DNA of 64,000 nucleotides from Lepidurus packardi (taxonomy: Eukaryota; Arthropoda; Branchiopoda; Notostraca; Triopsidae), in NCBI GenBank assembly GCA_023053545.1, contig JAKZAN010000002.1, forward strand, positions 5,750,375 to 5,814,374, in the 5' to 3' direction. A model generated the notes under the pieces. It worked only from the letters and a program-made list of their open reading frames with translations, had not been told where the DNA came from and searched no databases. Position 1 is the first letter of the stretch. Each line of letters opens with the position of its first letter. Shown here piece after piece: positions 49,301-61,200 of the stretch. A program made the position numbers and the translations under genes.

Positions 49301-52300
49301 CTTCCACTTAGTTAAAGACGTATTCCATATGATTCACTATGTATGCTAGAGCACCATAAAAGGAGTAGTTTTAATACGTCTACCACAATCTCAACCACCT
49401 GTACACAGGACTGATCATCAGCGCTGACTAGACGGGAAACCTGGATCGCATCTACATGGCAATGGCCCAACAACATACCTGTAAGGAAAGCGTAGACTCG
49501 GTACACAGGAAAATAGGCCCGGCCCTACAGCACGTCAAGCGAAGAACACTAAAACGGCCCTAGAGGTAACTAGCTCTGAGAAGAATCCAGGTGTGCTTCG
49601 CTATGCTAAGGGAATATCCTGTCTTTGTATACTTCGTACAAGGCACTCACGTCAGGGCCAGCAATACACGGTAAATACCCAGCAGCTGCTCGTTTCGTTA
49701 TGCAAATAGTCCAACTATTTTCAATCTTCCAAGAATCGTTTTAACAAGTTGGGCTTTGTATTAATATTACTTCACTTTCTAGCCCGTGCCCACGCTTGGC
49801 TTCACCACCTTTTAAACACAAGTAGCAATTGAAAAGTACCAAATCAGATTTCATTGTTTTGCTGTACATATGGACCATTATCATGATAATTCTCAATCAC
49901 AGACCTTGCCCGAAGAGTATCCTAAAAATTCGACAGGAGGCTTCAAGGTGCAACAAAATTTTGGTTTATTGACACAGGTCACGTAAGCAGTTTTAATATG
50001 TACATGCACTTCGCTAAAATTGTTGTACGTACAAATATTTTTAGCTTGCTGCCAACAATACCGTAGTAATTAAAAATTTGAAAAAATCCTAGCAATGGAA
50101 CCGAACCTTTTAAAGCTTATAACTCCTAATGCGATAAGGAACGCGTATTAGAACTTTTTTTTTATTTTACTATTAAAAACTATAGTGTTAATATTGACAT
50201 TGTATTGTTAATATCAATATTGAGAAGGTTAAGTTTTGGTGCAGCTAAATTGCAACAAAACAGCAATGGAACGTGAAAGTTGTAATGTAAGCAAGTTGTT
50301 CCATGACTCATTTAACGTCGAGTTCTTGACGGTTGTTTCTGATTCAGTTTCCCTTTCCTTTCCTCAGCTTCATCTTAGCTACTTTGCTTACAATCGAATA
50401 CAATTACATAGACTGTCTTCTACGAACTTAAAATGACATACAGTGCTTTCTACATGTTTGGACAGACAGCTTTTACCTACTTATTTTGAATGCACCATAA
50501 GAAATACTCTGAGGAGATATACGACGCAAGTTTTCGGAATGCAGGCAGTGAAATGATGATGAAAAGTCACCAGATGCCGTCTCATCTAATCTCAACGTTT
50601 TCTGTTGGTTTGCGAGGAGTGGGGTTTGGTACTCTTATTCGTTTAGTTTTCTGGGTTTGTGCAGGCCTAACCAGATACGTGACCTTCCTGACCTCGCCTT
50701 TTGGAGAACTCTGCATGCACTGCATATAAGGAACGCCAGATTTGCCTCGTTTGCGCTTCCCGCCATCTTCAGAGCAGAGAAATTCCCCTAGCTTCAATCC
50801 GGGGCTGCTGGTCATGGGTCACGTCTGTCCTCGATTAGCCTTTTAAAAGCGTGACTCCCTTTCAAGATAGGCACGAAAGTTTTTATCCAAAAATTCACAA
50901 AAAACATGCTGGCAAGGGTAGCAGCTTAGGAAAATAGACATTAGACGACCATCTGACCTTACAACCTCTAGCTTCAGTTGTTATAAATATATACAAGACA
51001 GATGGGTTGGTATGAAATCGCTTAAAGCAACGTTTGGAGAGCTGACAGATTTGGTCCATTGACACGTTCCTTTCGTTCCTCCGATTTTAACGCGATAACG
51101 AAACAAAAAAACGGTGCCTAAAGCAATAAAGACACAAACTGGATTGGATTGAAAAACGAAAAGCTTTGGAATGGACCTCCTATACAAGTTATGGTGTGAA
51201 TATGACTGAATGCCTCCGGAATTTCAAGCCAGTTAAGGAATTCAAGGGCAAATTTCGATTTCTGTTTCACTTCGCTACCCAGTGCCAATGTTTTCTGGTC
51301 GTTTCCCTTCCCATTGTGTATTACTTTGCACACCTGATGGAATTCGGCAACCACAAAGAGCTCCCCACCAGCAATGAATGGCCATACGTTAGAAGATCCA
51401 AAATGCTAAAAGGGAGGTGAAAAAGGAGTCAGCACTACCTAGACTTGACTCATAGTATGCCATATGTGAGCCACCAATTTATACCATAGTTCCGAGCACC
51501 TGGTCATGCAATCCAGTCCAGCGTAACACGACACGGTTGTAGACTTGGCTGCTTAGTCAGCAACCACTCACAAAACCCCCAAATTAGCCGGGTACTTGTA
51601 AAGTAGCTGATGCAGACATCACAAGCACGTAGCAGATCACAAATAAAGTCCATTACATGGTTAAACTGGTATTCAAAGCCATATTTAAGTGCAACGACCA
51701 TCAGACCTTTTCACAGCCTAAACAATAACATAAATATTGTTCGCGGTTTGCAAGTGTAAAGCCACCCGCAGTTCTGTCTTCTGTGCATTTTGCCATTCGC
51801 CGTTTGGGAGGGAGCGATACGGCGACTGTACATTTTTGGTATTCGCGTTTTAACGTGAAATTCTCATGTTTTTCTCCCTTTTCTACAACCCATGACAAAG
51901 AAAGTAGGTGTAGCATTACCACGAATCAGAACGGGATGAAGTCAAATCAATGAACATTTGCATAAAGTCAAATTATCAGCCAACCCGCTAGGCAACTTTT
52001 TCAACCCCGACGACCAAAGAGTCGAACACGTAATTTTCGACTGCCCAGCCTTTATCATGCAAAGAGACGTATGTACGTCTCTTCCACGTACCTACGCTTA
52101 AATGTTGTAAACTGTGTTATAGTACTACAACATTCCCAAACCGTACTGGAATAGGAAACTTTTGGGAAAAAAACTCAATATAGCATAGGAAAAGCTAACA
52201 AAATACCTACAGGACGAATTATTCTAGATCTCTCAAAGACGAAATAGGGGAAACCCTTATACTGAAACTTACAATAAGAATCTCGTCCTTACTGGGATGA

Positions 52301-52857
52301 AGCCGATTACGTTTCAGAATCTACGAACACCGTATAACTCGGCAAAGAAATCATCTAGCGACTTTAAGATAATCAAAGCTCGGACCCGTGGGCAATAAGC
52401 GGAAATTAGTGCTTCCTCGGCGCACTCGATAAGACAAGACAAACAAACCTTTAAAAAATAAGTGTGAAACCTTAAAAAAGATATAAGATGCTAAAGGCCC
52501 CTCATTTCGATGCTCATAACTACCCACTTTACGGCTACATTGAACATAAATAAACATAATTTAAGTTTTGACACTTCATACAATGTGTGAAACAAACTTT
52601 ATAGTTTTAGCTACATTTTTTTCAGCAGACCTGATTTGTCGGATACGCACTACGGCGTTCGCAAAAGAAGTCAGATAATTAGAAAGCCTTCCAGGATGAA
52701 AAGCAGCTTTATATTTTGGTCTACTTTCACCTACCTGCACAGGTGATGAAGCTGCTGAGTGAGCTTGTATTGCGACAAAAGGCTTTAGCTCGCAGCGTTG
52801 ATCGTCGAGGCGCTGCTTATGACCCTTTTCCAGCAAATCGAAGAATTCGTTTGTCTC
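43395..52857 (-). CDS. RAP1GAP: Rap1 GTPase-activating protein, GoLoco to C-terminus (10 exons)
   Basis: Exons: 52857-52735, 48118-47822, 45893-45711, 45472-45234, 45161-45010, 44934-44808, 44670-44220, 44129-44020, 43863-43596, 43532-43395; 695 codons, all phases consistent. The first exon is a GoLoco motif ([20 protein letters not shown]), which binds GDP-bound G-alpha-i/o. Then come the Rap1GAP dimer region ([31 protein letters not shown]) and catalytic domain: [44 protein letters not shown] with the catalytic Asn thumb, and [15 protein letters not shown]. The C-terminus is Ser-rich and ends in a coiled coil (about the last 75 residues). It stimulates GTP hydrolysis on Rap1, linking heterotrimeric G proteins to adhesion and ERK signalling. 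No start codon lies in the first listed exon, so at least one upstream exon exists. Confidence 0.95.
45894..47821 (-). other. Rap1GAP intron (1.9 kb)
   Basis: Donor GGGAAA|GTAAGT and acceptor TTGTTTAG, phase 0. A plus frame at 46556-46804 is Ser/Asn-rich with no recognised motif. No gene seen. Confidence 0.75.
48119..52734 (-). other. Rap1GAP intron (4.6 kb)
   Basis: Between the GoLoco exon (donor GTGCAG|GTAGGT) and the next exon (acceptor CTTTGCAG), phase 0. Short frames on both strands, none with a recognisable domain. Confidence 0.7.
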
Positions 52858-55852
52858 CTACAAAAAGAAAATACCATTAGAGCCCATTAAACTTTTTTTT
52901 TTCACTCCACACAGCCTATCCGTTCTACTTGAAAGCCATTAAAAAAGCGCCATGCCATTGCCAGGCTTCTCCCCCATAGAAAAACCTTCAGATATAGGGG
53001 TTAAAAACATTCGAAAACATCATCGCCAGATAATAAAGACCCCTATCGTGCCTCTGGAGGCTTGAATGTCTGATTCTTTGGAAGCAGTTTGCTTTTACTC
53101 TCGCATTCTTTCTGCCCCCACCGGCAGGAAGGGGGAAGAAAGGAGTGACGGAGCTCTAAAAATTTAAAAACCCTTATACATATGCATAAAACACGTTTTA
53201 AATCTCCCTCGCTTCAGCCGAAGGTTTGCTTCTAATCCCTGGGGGGCTTTTACAGCACGCGAAAATGTTTGTGGCACGTATGGCATGTTGCCTTTCCCCC
53301 ATATACACGCACCACCCTATCATTTCCCCTTAAATTTTATTCCCAAATACCTTAATACTCTGCTTGCTGATTCCGCCTCTCGACCCCGTGGTCCCGGTCA
53401 TCTGACCTGGTCCTACGAACACATTGTTCTCCATACCCAGCTTCCTATATGCACAAGAATAGAAGGGAAAAAATATATATAATCACACAATTAACTTGGT
53501 TTGATATTACATGCGGGTGTGTACACCATTCCTTACAAAAGACAACTTAACTATTGCTCCAGCATCAGAGCATACCAACTGGAGTCTAAAATCGTTTGCT
53601 CTGTGTGCTTGTGTGGGGTTTTTCATGTTTATATTTTCCCATTCATCACAATTTCGGTCTACAAACTCATAATTAAAGGCACAATACTGGTTTCTGGCAA
53701 AACAAACGGGATTTCGAAACCAAAAGTCTCCTTTTGCATCTCATTGTGACCCTCAGAACTTTCTCTTTTGGTTGTGAAAAGTCATGTCAAATATTTCTTT
53801 TTTTTATCAGATAACTGCTCGGATTTCCATTCCGGCCGCAAATCAAGGGAAACTGAGGTTGAACTTCGGGCGGCTTTACGTAAACCAAAATGTGAGTCAA
53901 ATCAAGCGTTTGAAAGAGAAAATGTGTAACACGAGAGATTATTAAGAGTATGCGTGACAGTTGGTGGCTAAAGTCTGCTGGGGGGAGGTCTTCATTTGTC
54001 GTGTAAGGAATCTCAGCGGGAGAAGAGGACTGTTTCTCGTGTCGCTAACATACACAGCTTTCAATGCCAATGATAAGACTCATTTGTCACCCCCACGCCC
54101 CGTTAAGAAACCATTTCCCTTCCAATTCCTAGCGTTCTCTCCCCTTCTTCGGATGCGATAACTTTAGTTTTTATGGTCACTGAACGGAATCCCTTAGGGT
54201 TATTTAAGGTCTGGGAATCCGAAACAAACTTCAACCAAATGAGCGAATAGCTGAAAAAGGGAGCTGCTCCATAAATCAGGTATCCTGGCTGGAAACATCA
54301 ACATGTTTTTAACCTGTGAGGTCCATACGATGAAACTAGTCGGTTTTTCTAGAGGAAAAAGAGGTAACGTTTTTAAATATTCAGCAAATACAAATGATTG
54401 CCCCGAAAACACGCTTTGTTTTTCTCTTCTTTTCGTTTCTTCGCAAAAAGTCGACTATTTTTCAAACCAAGAATGCGACGACAAAAACTACACGCTTCCC
54501 CGGTGCTCCACGCCATTTCTGCTTATTTTTTTTAGCACCTTCACACGCTCTTCCAGCCAAAAAGTTAAAGATTTTCAAATATTGCTCAGCTACTTAAAAA
54601 AAAAAAAACAAGTTCGACAACGAAGACTTGACTTCCAAAATAAATAAAGGCAAAAGACTCTAATGCAACCGAAGATTTTCTTGGAAATACGGCAGTTTGT
54701 AAAGACAAGCAGCTCAAATGTCGCTCGGAGACGCTCCAGTTAATGGTACCATTGGAGTAAATAAAGATGTCAGGGAGTGTCAAATCAAATTTGCCTCTCC
54801 AAGAATTAATTTTTGTCTAAAATATCTCTGCATCATTACGGCCTGTACCGTTTTGGTTCAAGCGTTTGTGTCCCAAGTTCATTAAAACCCGAGACTTTTA
54901 CGGTTTAGAATTACTTGACCAGCTGGCTAACTTGACTTTCGACCTTTCATCCAAAACCACGCCCCTTTTTCTTCACATCCTCTTAACTCTACAAGTCCTC
55001 ACAGATCCCACAAATTCCACGACTCGGAGCCTGGAAAGAGACACAATTATACTTTTTGACGCGCCCAATCCACCTAAAATAACAAGCACCAGTCTAACCA
55101 GGATAACAACATACTCTTAAAGCCAGGCTAGTAAAAAAACCGGATGCTCTTGACGAAAAGCACATCCGTCAATAGAAAAGCTTATGTGGAAGGGAAAAAG
55201 AGCAGATCAAAGCCTCGTCTTTGTCCAACGCAACCAATTCTGGTCCCAATTTCGCACACAAATTCAGCTTTGTACATCCCCAGCTATATAAAATACGGAA
55301 AAAATGAGCAACGAAAACGAAAGGGGGAGCGGCTTTTACAGCAGCGGTTCTTTGCCTTGGTAATTAGTCGTGTCCAATGTCACCCTTTGGCTTTTAACAC
55401 ACATTCACATGGGTCTCCCCGCAGAACTGGGGCTCCACGAGTATTGCTTTTACAGGCATAAAAACATGGGCTTCAGAGGGAAGAGAAACAGCTGCCATGG
55501 GTGGTATGGTCTTCCCAATGTTTTTTAGTTCGTCTCTATATGCAATCTGCCATCATTCCAGCATTCTAACAGGCCATTATTAAACCTCTACAACATCACA
55601 CTGCTGTTCTGGCTCTTCCTTTCCCTCATGCTCTTTTTGTCTGAAACGCCCCTTTCACCAAGAAAACAGGAAAAGAAATAAAAAATGAAATCTCCACTAA
55701 CTGTTTAAGAGCACTACACTGCTGTTCCTAATTTGGCTGGTGGTTTTCTCCAGCCTCAATTATACTTATTTACGAAAAATTTGGCTGTTCTAAATGACAC
55801 ATGGCGTTACACCAATTTATTTTCGACGAAAAAAGGAGACCAATAGTCCTCT

Positions 55853-55885
55853 CCATTTTTCATTGTCACTGACAATGAAGAATGG
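55853..55885. repeat. 33-bp near-perfect palindrome
   Basis: ccatttttcattgtca pairs with tgacaatgaagaatgg around one central C, with a single mismatch. It could form a 16-bp hairpin, function unknown. Confidence 0.85.
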
Positions 55886-58800
55886 GAAGGAGTTGCCACA
55901 ATGTCAAATTATGGTCCCGAAGAGTAACTCAATTGCCAACCTCGGGTACTCGAGAAACTTCCCATGAAAAATGGAACGAAAACATGGCCAAATGACAAGA
56001 AACTGAATATGGAATTTTAAAAGAAAACTTTGATGAGTTTTTTAACACTTAGGAACTAAAAACATACTTTAGCTCTAGATTTCTGTACAATATAAATAAG
56101 CAAAAAATAGTAGCAGCGATAAACTGGTCAAACTCCTGAGGAAAATCTAAAATTTCACTTAACAAACATTTTAACAAACGCCATTTTAACAAACGCCAAC
56201 CTCTCAAATCAGTTCAGAAGATAAGTAATCTCCGACTACATCCATTCCTACTATTTCATGATGTGGGAATTAAATTAAAAGTATTTTTTTAAAAAATCGC
56301 AACAAGCTTCGCTTACTCTTGACCAGTTAGACCATGGGATATCCTTGGTTCATCATTTAGAGCATCTTGATTTGACCGATTGGCACGAACATTATAAATC
56401 CCTCTGCGTGTAACGTCTGAGGTTGGCACAATTAATCTCATGGTACAAAAACACCCTCACTGTCCAATAAATATCCAAGGAAACAGAACCCCGAAAACAA
56501 CGAAAAACAAACGAAACCACTGAGGTCAAAAATGTCCATCTATCTCCCTAGAAAAAACTGGAGCAAAAATTGGCACTTGTAGCTAGTGAGCCAGATGTTC
56601 GTCGACTGCCTTTTCCCAATCCTCCTCCCGTCCCACCACGCACTCAGCATCGCATGCATGCTCCATATGGATAACCACGCCCCTTTCTTAAGCATCCTCA
56701 ACGTCTCTTCTTTCAAGACATGAGCTGGTCGAGGCGTGGCCTCCCTTATGTAATACAAACAAGCTAAAAGAAGGTGTGGCCCCTATTATCGACTCATTAC
56801 AGAATCATTTCCGTTTGGGCCCCTTCCCCCCTAAAATGCATTTTTAGTAATAAAAAAGAATTACCCCTTTATTACAGTTTTTTCCTACTACTGCCTTCTT
56901 CGATTTCTTTACTAATTGTAGGATTTCCCTATTCAGTCACTTCCTTAACAAGTTCCAAGTTTGGGCTTTGGTTCTAGAAAACCGAAAGTAAAAGGAGAAA
57001 GGAAATCAGGGTTTCGTAGGAACGTATCAATCTTTTGCGACGTGATGACATTTCGCGTGCTGCCTCTGCGTTGTTTTTCTTGAAAATTGTTCCAGACAAC
57101 TTTCTCATCAAAAAGCTTGTATGCCTACAGCAGTTATACTACAATTCTTTTGATGGGGCTACCTCGTTTAGGATTGGCATACTTATTCATCTTCGGTGTA
57201 CCAGATACTAGATAACATGAGGCTTGCATCTAAAAAGTTTACAACTCCTAATGAGCCCTAATCATCCTATACACTCTCACACTTCTTTTCTTTTTTAATT
57301 TTGTTGGCGCCTATAACAACAGCATATAAAGGGATCCAGGAATGTGAAACAATTCACAAGCAACTATATTTGAATCCCTTTGCGTTCTTAAATAGCCCAA
57401 ACCTTTATTATAAAGGTTTATTAAAAGTAGTGTACTACTACGAACGCGCACGGCTTCTGCGCACAAAGCGGCCATGACGATAACTAGATGCACCCAACTG
57501 GCGTGCAATTCGCGTTTCAAAAGATTCTGTAGAATGTTTCCTTTTTTTCACGTTAGTATAGAAAAAGAACTTACTAGCAACAAAATATCGAAACCAATTA
57601 TATTTTTTCTTTCGATTCGACTTCCCCTCTATTGTAACCATCCTCATTTGCGGAAAATCCAGACGTCTTTTTAAGCTTGGTTATCAATAAACGCATTTCA
57701 TAAACACAGTTACCTCAACAAAAAACCCCAAAATATTCGGCTTTAAAAAACCTTAATTTGGACATTCCTCAAATCCTTTAACTTCCGAAAGGGAAAAGAA
57801 ACAGAACTTTCTTCTACCGGGAGACTTGACAATAAGGAAATATTAAAATCCCTATGCAAATGAGGAAATGAGCCATTCGCCTTCCTTATCCTTGAGAGGT
57901 CACTGTTGGCGTGCTAGGAACTAATAAAGCATAATGAATTTTTTTTTTCTCGCCGTAGTCAACTATAAAGATTCACAGATTATCTTCCTTACTCGTTCTA
58001 CTTTCTCGTGAATTGTCTTTCACGTTCTTTATATCTCCACAGCCAAACTCAAACTCGATTCCCTTTCATTATCGTATTTCTTTAGTAGTTCTAGACAGAG
58101 TGAGTCCCCTCGAGAACCCCTTCCTCGTGTTCTGACTTTCACACGCCAGTCCGACTGGTATGGCAGCTCATCAGCGAGAAATTAACAAGGAATTTCTTGA
58201 TTGGCCGTAGTGGTTAAACCATTTACGACATTCATTGCCGTTTTTACTGCTCACTTAAGGGGCGATTTAGGACTCGCAATATGTAACAAGAACGAACTAA
58301 TACAACAATTGATCAAACTTTCTAAATATGGCCAGATTCTAGAAACCAATTCTAAAAAAATTATGTTGTTTTTTTTCATACATTTTCACCTGCACGCATC
58401 CCGAAAACGAACTGTAGGAATACCAAAATAATTTGTTTTCAAACACTCTACTCATTCTGCTTTGTTCTCTGATGTGTGATGTGAACCTCACACGATGTGC
58501 GTAATAACACACAAGTCATGGTGGGCATCAAACGATTCAAAGTCATTGTGATTCTCAAATGATTCTATTGATTATAACAGGTCAACTTTTGTTCACTTCC
58601 AACACAGACAAACGCATCAACCAATAAAAGAACGACGTGGTTTCAACAATCTTAATGATTTTTTAACGGTCCTATAGATTTAAAAACTGGGTCACAGACA
58701 CCAAAACTTTTTATCTCGCAAGCGAGATATAGGGATTATTAGATTTCGTTACCCGTAACAGTGCATATTTAGGGTTTTGGATTTGGAGGAGATGACACTG

Positions 58801-59581
58801 AGAACGTAGATGCCACGTTACGAAATGAGAAATTAATAAAGAGCTCAAACCCTACATTGGGAGAACAGAATGGGGCTAAATCTTCCCCACATGGACAAAT
58901 TACGTCTAGAGCGCTAATTACTTAGGGGGGACACGTTTTAAGGAACTATTTGTTTCGATCGATTCACCACATAAATCGATTAGCAAAGTCCAGGCGTCAA
59001 CAAATCGCAAAATCGGAAAACCCTCAGCCAGGATCCGCCTCCACGGCGGTACTTTCCTTGGGATTGCGTAACCAATGGTGCTAAAGCAGTAACAATGGCT
59101 GATTTTCTAGCATCGGTGGGTTTGTTTAGCTGTTGAAAAGCAGGAACGGCCATTTTTGCCTTGACAAGTTATACCAACAATAGCACACAAAGGTGGCACA
59201 AGGAATTGTTGACGTCAGCACTGGTGCAACTGCGACAGGCAAGTAGGCTGAAACGAACAAAACCCGGACTTTGTTGGGCTAGGGAGTGAGAAAGGCAGAA
59301 AGAAGCGATAAGAGTATCGTCAAGTCACGTGACGCCATTATCGATTTGCATGGAGCCGGAAAGTAAAAAAGAAAACCGAGAAGGGGAGGAAAAAGGAACC
59401 AGAGAAACCGTCTGTTTCCCTGTATATACTTCTAAAAAGGAGGGAGAGTCGATTAGGCCTAATTTGTAATGCACACGACGTTCCGACCCTCGGTTTCCAG
59501 TTTCTGAGCTCGTGAGCGGCTTTAATGAGTGGAGGGCCGCTAACGAACCTTGCAATCCTCAACACTTGAAAGCAAACTTAC

Positions 59582-59614
59582 CGTAGCTGTAAACAGTCAA
59601 AGCATCGCATTCTA
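59582..59614 (-). CDS. RAP1GAP: Candidate 33-nt microexon of Rap1GAP
   Basis: A 33-nt stretch is framed by TTTTTGCAG and G|GTAAGT on the minus strand, both good splice signals. In the phase left by the exon ending at 60265 it reads SRMRCFDCLQLR and stays open, but it leaves phase 2, so it does not by itself fix the mismatch with the GoLoco exon. Evidence is splice signals only. Confidence 0.2.
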
Positions 59615-60264
59615 CTGCAAAAATGCTGAAGATTGATACCTTATTCGACTTTCTACGCCTCCTTGTTCACAAGAAAACGAGAGTTCGACTTGCGCGCCGC
59701 CTTGTGGGGTGCCTGAGGCAAAGGGTGGAGCTAGACCCGTCATGTGGGCCAATGGGCTTTAAGCTACGTTACCTCCTGAACGAGATTCAAAAGAAAAATA
59801 ATCCTAATCCCTTCACCACAAGCAAGAAGCAAAGCAAATATACTGAATCTATCCTACCCAGTCCGCCCAAGGGTTCATAAGTGAAATGAAGCCTTTGGAA
59901 GTAAGTAAATGATTAAAGAGCCCCACGGAGATGACTCGTGGCTGACACAAATTAATCAACATACATGTTAGCACGTGCGGAAACTTTAGACCTAACAACA
60001 ATTCCCGTCCGACGGCTAATTACCTATCCCTACATTCCCCGGATCCTGTCAATTGCAGGGGAAACATACCAATTCAAGGGAAGATTTCGAAGTTGTGTTT
60101 ATCTTCCGCAAGAATGCCCTACTCTATTGCTCTCCGAGCTGTTGCCAAGTGCTCCGAGCCCAAAGCCCAAAGATATACAAAGCCCTTACACCTCAGAATT
60201 TTTTCCGCTCTTTCGAACGCCTGAAAGAATGTAGCCAAACATTACACAAGACAGAAGTTTTTAC

Positions 60265-61013
60265 CTTCGGAGTATAGCAGGCGATCTACGTAGCTGGGGC
60301 GATCCCAGATTGACCTTCTTGTTCATATTATTGGGGCAAGAATTGGACTTGGTGACCGGGTATTGGCTCTCTAGGTTATTTCCCGTATTACTACGCGAAT
60401 TTGCAATTCTTGTTAAAATGGCTTCGTCAACCTTCACCTTGTTGTACATATCAATTTCATCTAATGTTTTGGATTTGACTACCGGTGAATTGGGGTTCTT
60501 GCGAGGTGGCTTTGGAGGCGGAATGGGTTTCTCCCTCACGGGTCTTTTACTCAAATCTTTGACTTCTTTGGTCAAAGTTTCTAATCTTGGCTTTGCATCG
60601 CCTGGAAAAGCGAAAATATTCCGAGCTTCTGAGGAAGAAGACACCAAAGGCGATGTCACGTGATCTTTGCCTTTCGATTCACTGTCCAGATCAGTAAAGG
60701 TCTTAGGCCGGGTAGGTGACGTCATCACGTTATTGCATTTGCTGCGAAATTGTTTGAACGAGCCGGAGAACGTCCGAGAGTGCCCCGGTTTCTGAATCGT
60801 TGGGGATGGCAAGGACGATTTCGACGAATCGAGATTCTCAGGTGAATTCGGAGACGGAGGTAAACGGAGGTGTATACTTTTACGCGACGAGAGGAACCAT
60901 TGAGGCGAGAATCGTTTGGGACTATCCTCCGGATCTGAAGGCTGGTGATCCGCGTTGGGATCAGACGACTTTGTGCGGCTTAACGGCGATTTCACGATTA
61001 CGGTGGCACTCAT
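60265..61013 (-). CDS. Proline-rich first coding exon, probably the long N-terminus of Rap1GAP
   Basis: 249 codons from an ATG with A at -3 (ggaaaATGag) to donor CGAAG|GTAAAA, ending in phase 2. An in-frame upstream ATG at 61094 would add 27 residues and comes first in the predicted leader. The sequence is Ser/Pro/Lys-rich and disordered, with SH3-ligand-like KPIPPPKPPRKNPNSP, many Ser-Pro sites, and a more ordered stretch, KSKTLDEIDMYNKVKVDEAI. No enzyme domain. It lies on the same strand as Rap1GAP with nothing recognisable in between, and a TATA box precedes it. Assignment to Rap1GAP is an inference; it could be the first exon of a separate small gene. Confidence 0.6.
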
Positions 61014-61190
61014 TTTCCGTTTTTTGCAACCAAGGATTCGTAACGTAAATTTAAAAAAAAAAACTCTGGAAAACGGGAGTTGCGAACACTGCATCCACCA
61101 TCAGCACTGCCTAAAAAGCGTCTCTATGGATTTCACAACTGCGAATGAAGGGAAGGATATGGTGTAAACCGGTTAGGGTTTTGGTACCGG

Positions 61191-61200
61191 CTTTTATATA
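61191..61200 (-). promoter_or_regulatory. TATA box upstream of the proline-rich exon
   Basis: TATATAAAAG on the minus strand lies inside the short palindrome ccgg-cttttatatatg-ccgg (61187-61205 area). It is about 97 nt above the first ATG (61094) and about 178 nt above the preferred one (61013). Confidence 0.5.

Larger units (their letters stand above)
52858..60264 (-). other. Probable Rap1GAP intron region upstream of GoLoco, exon structure incomplete
   Basis: It lies between the proline-rich exon (phase 2 donor) and the GoLoco exon (phase 0 acceptor). At least one undetected exon with length 3n+1 is required if both belong to one transcript. A 33-nt candidate microexon is at 59582-59614. 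A near-perfect hairpin lies at 55853-55885. I could not place other exons. Confidence 0.5.
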
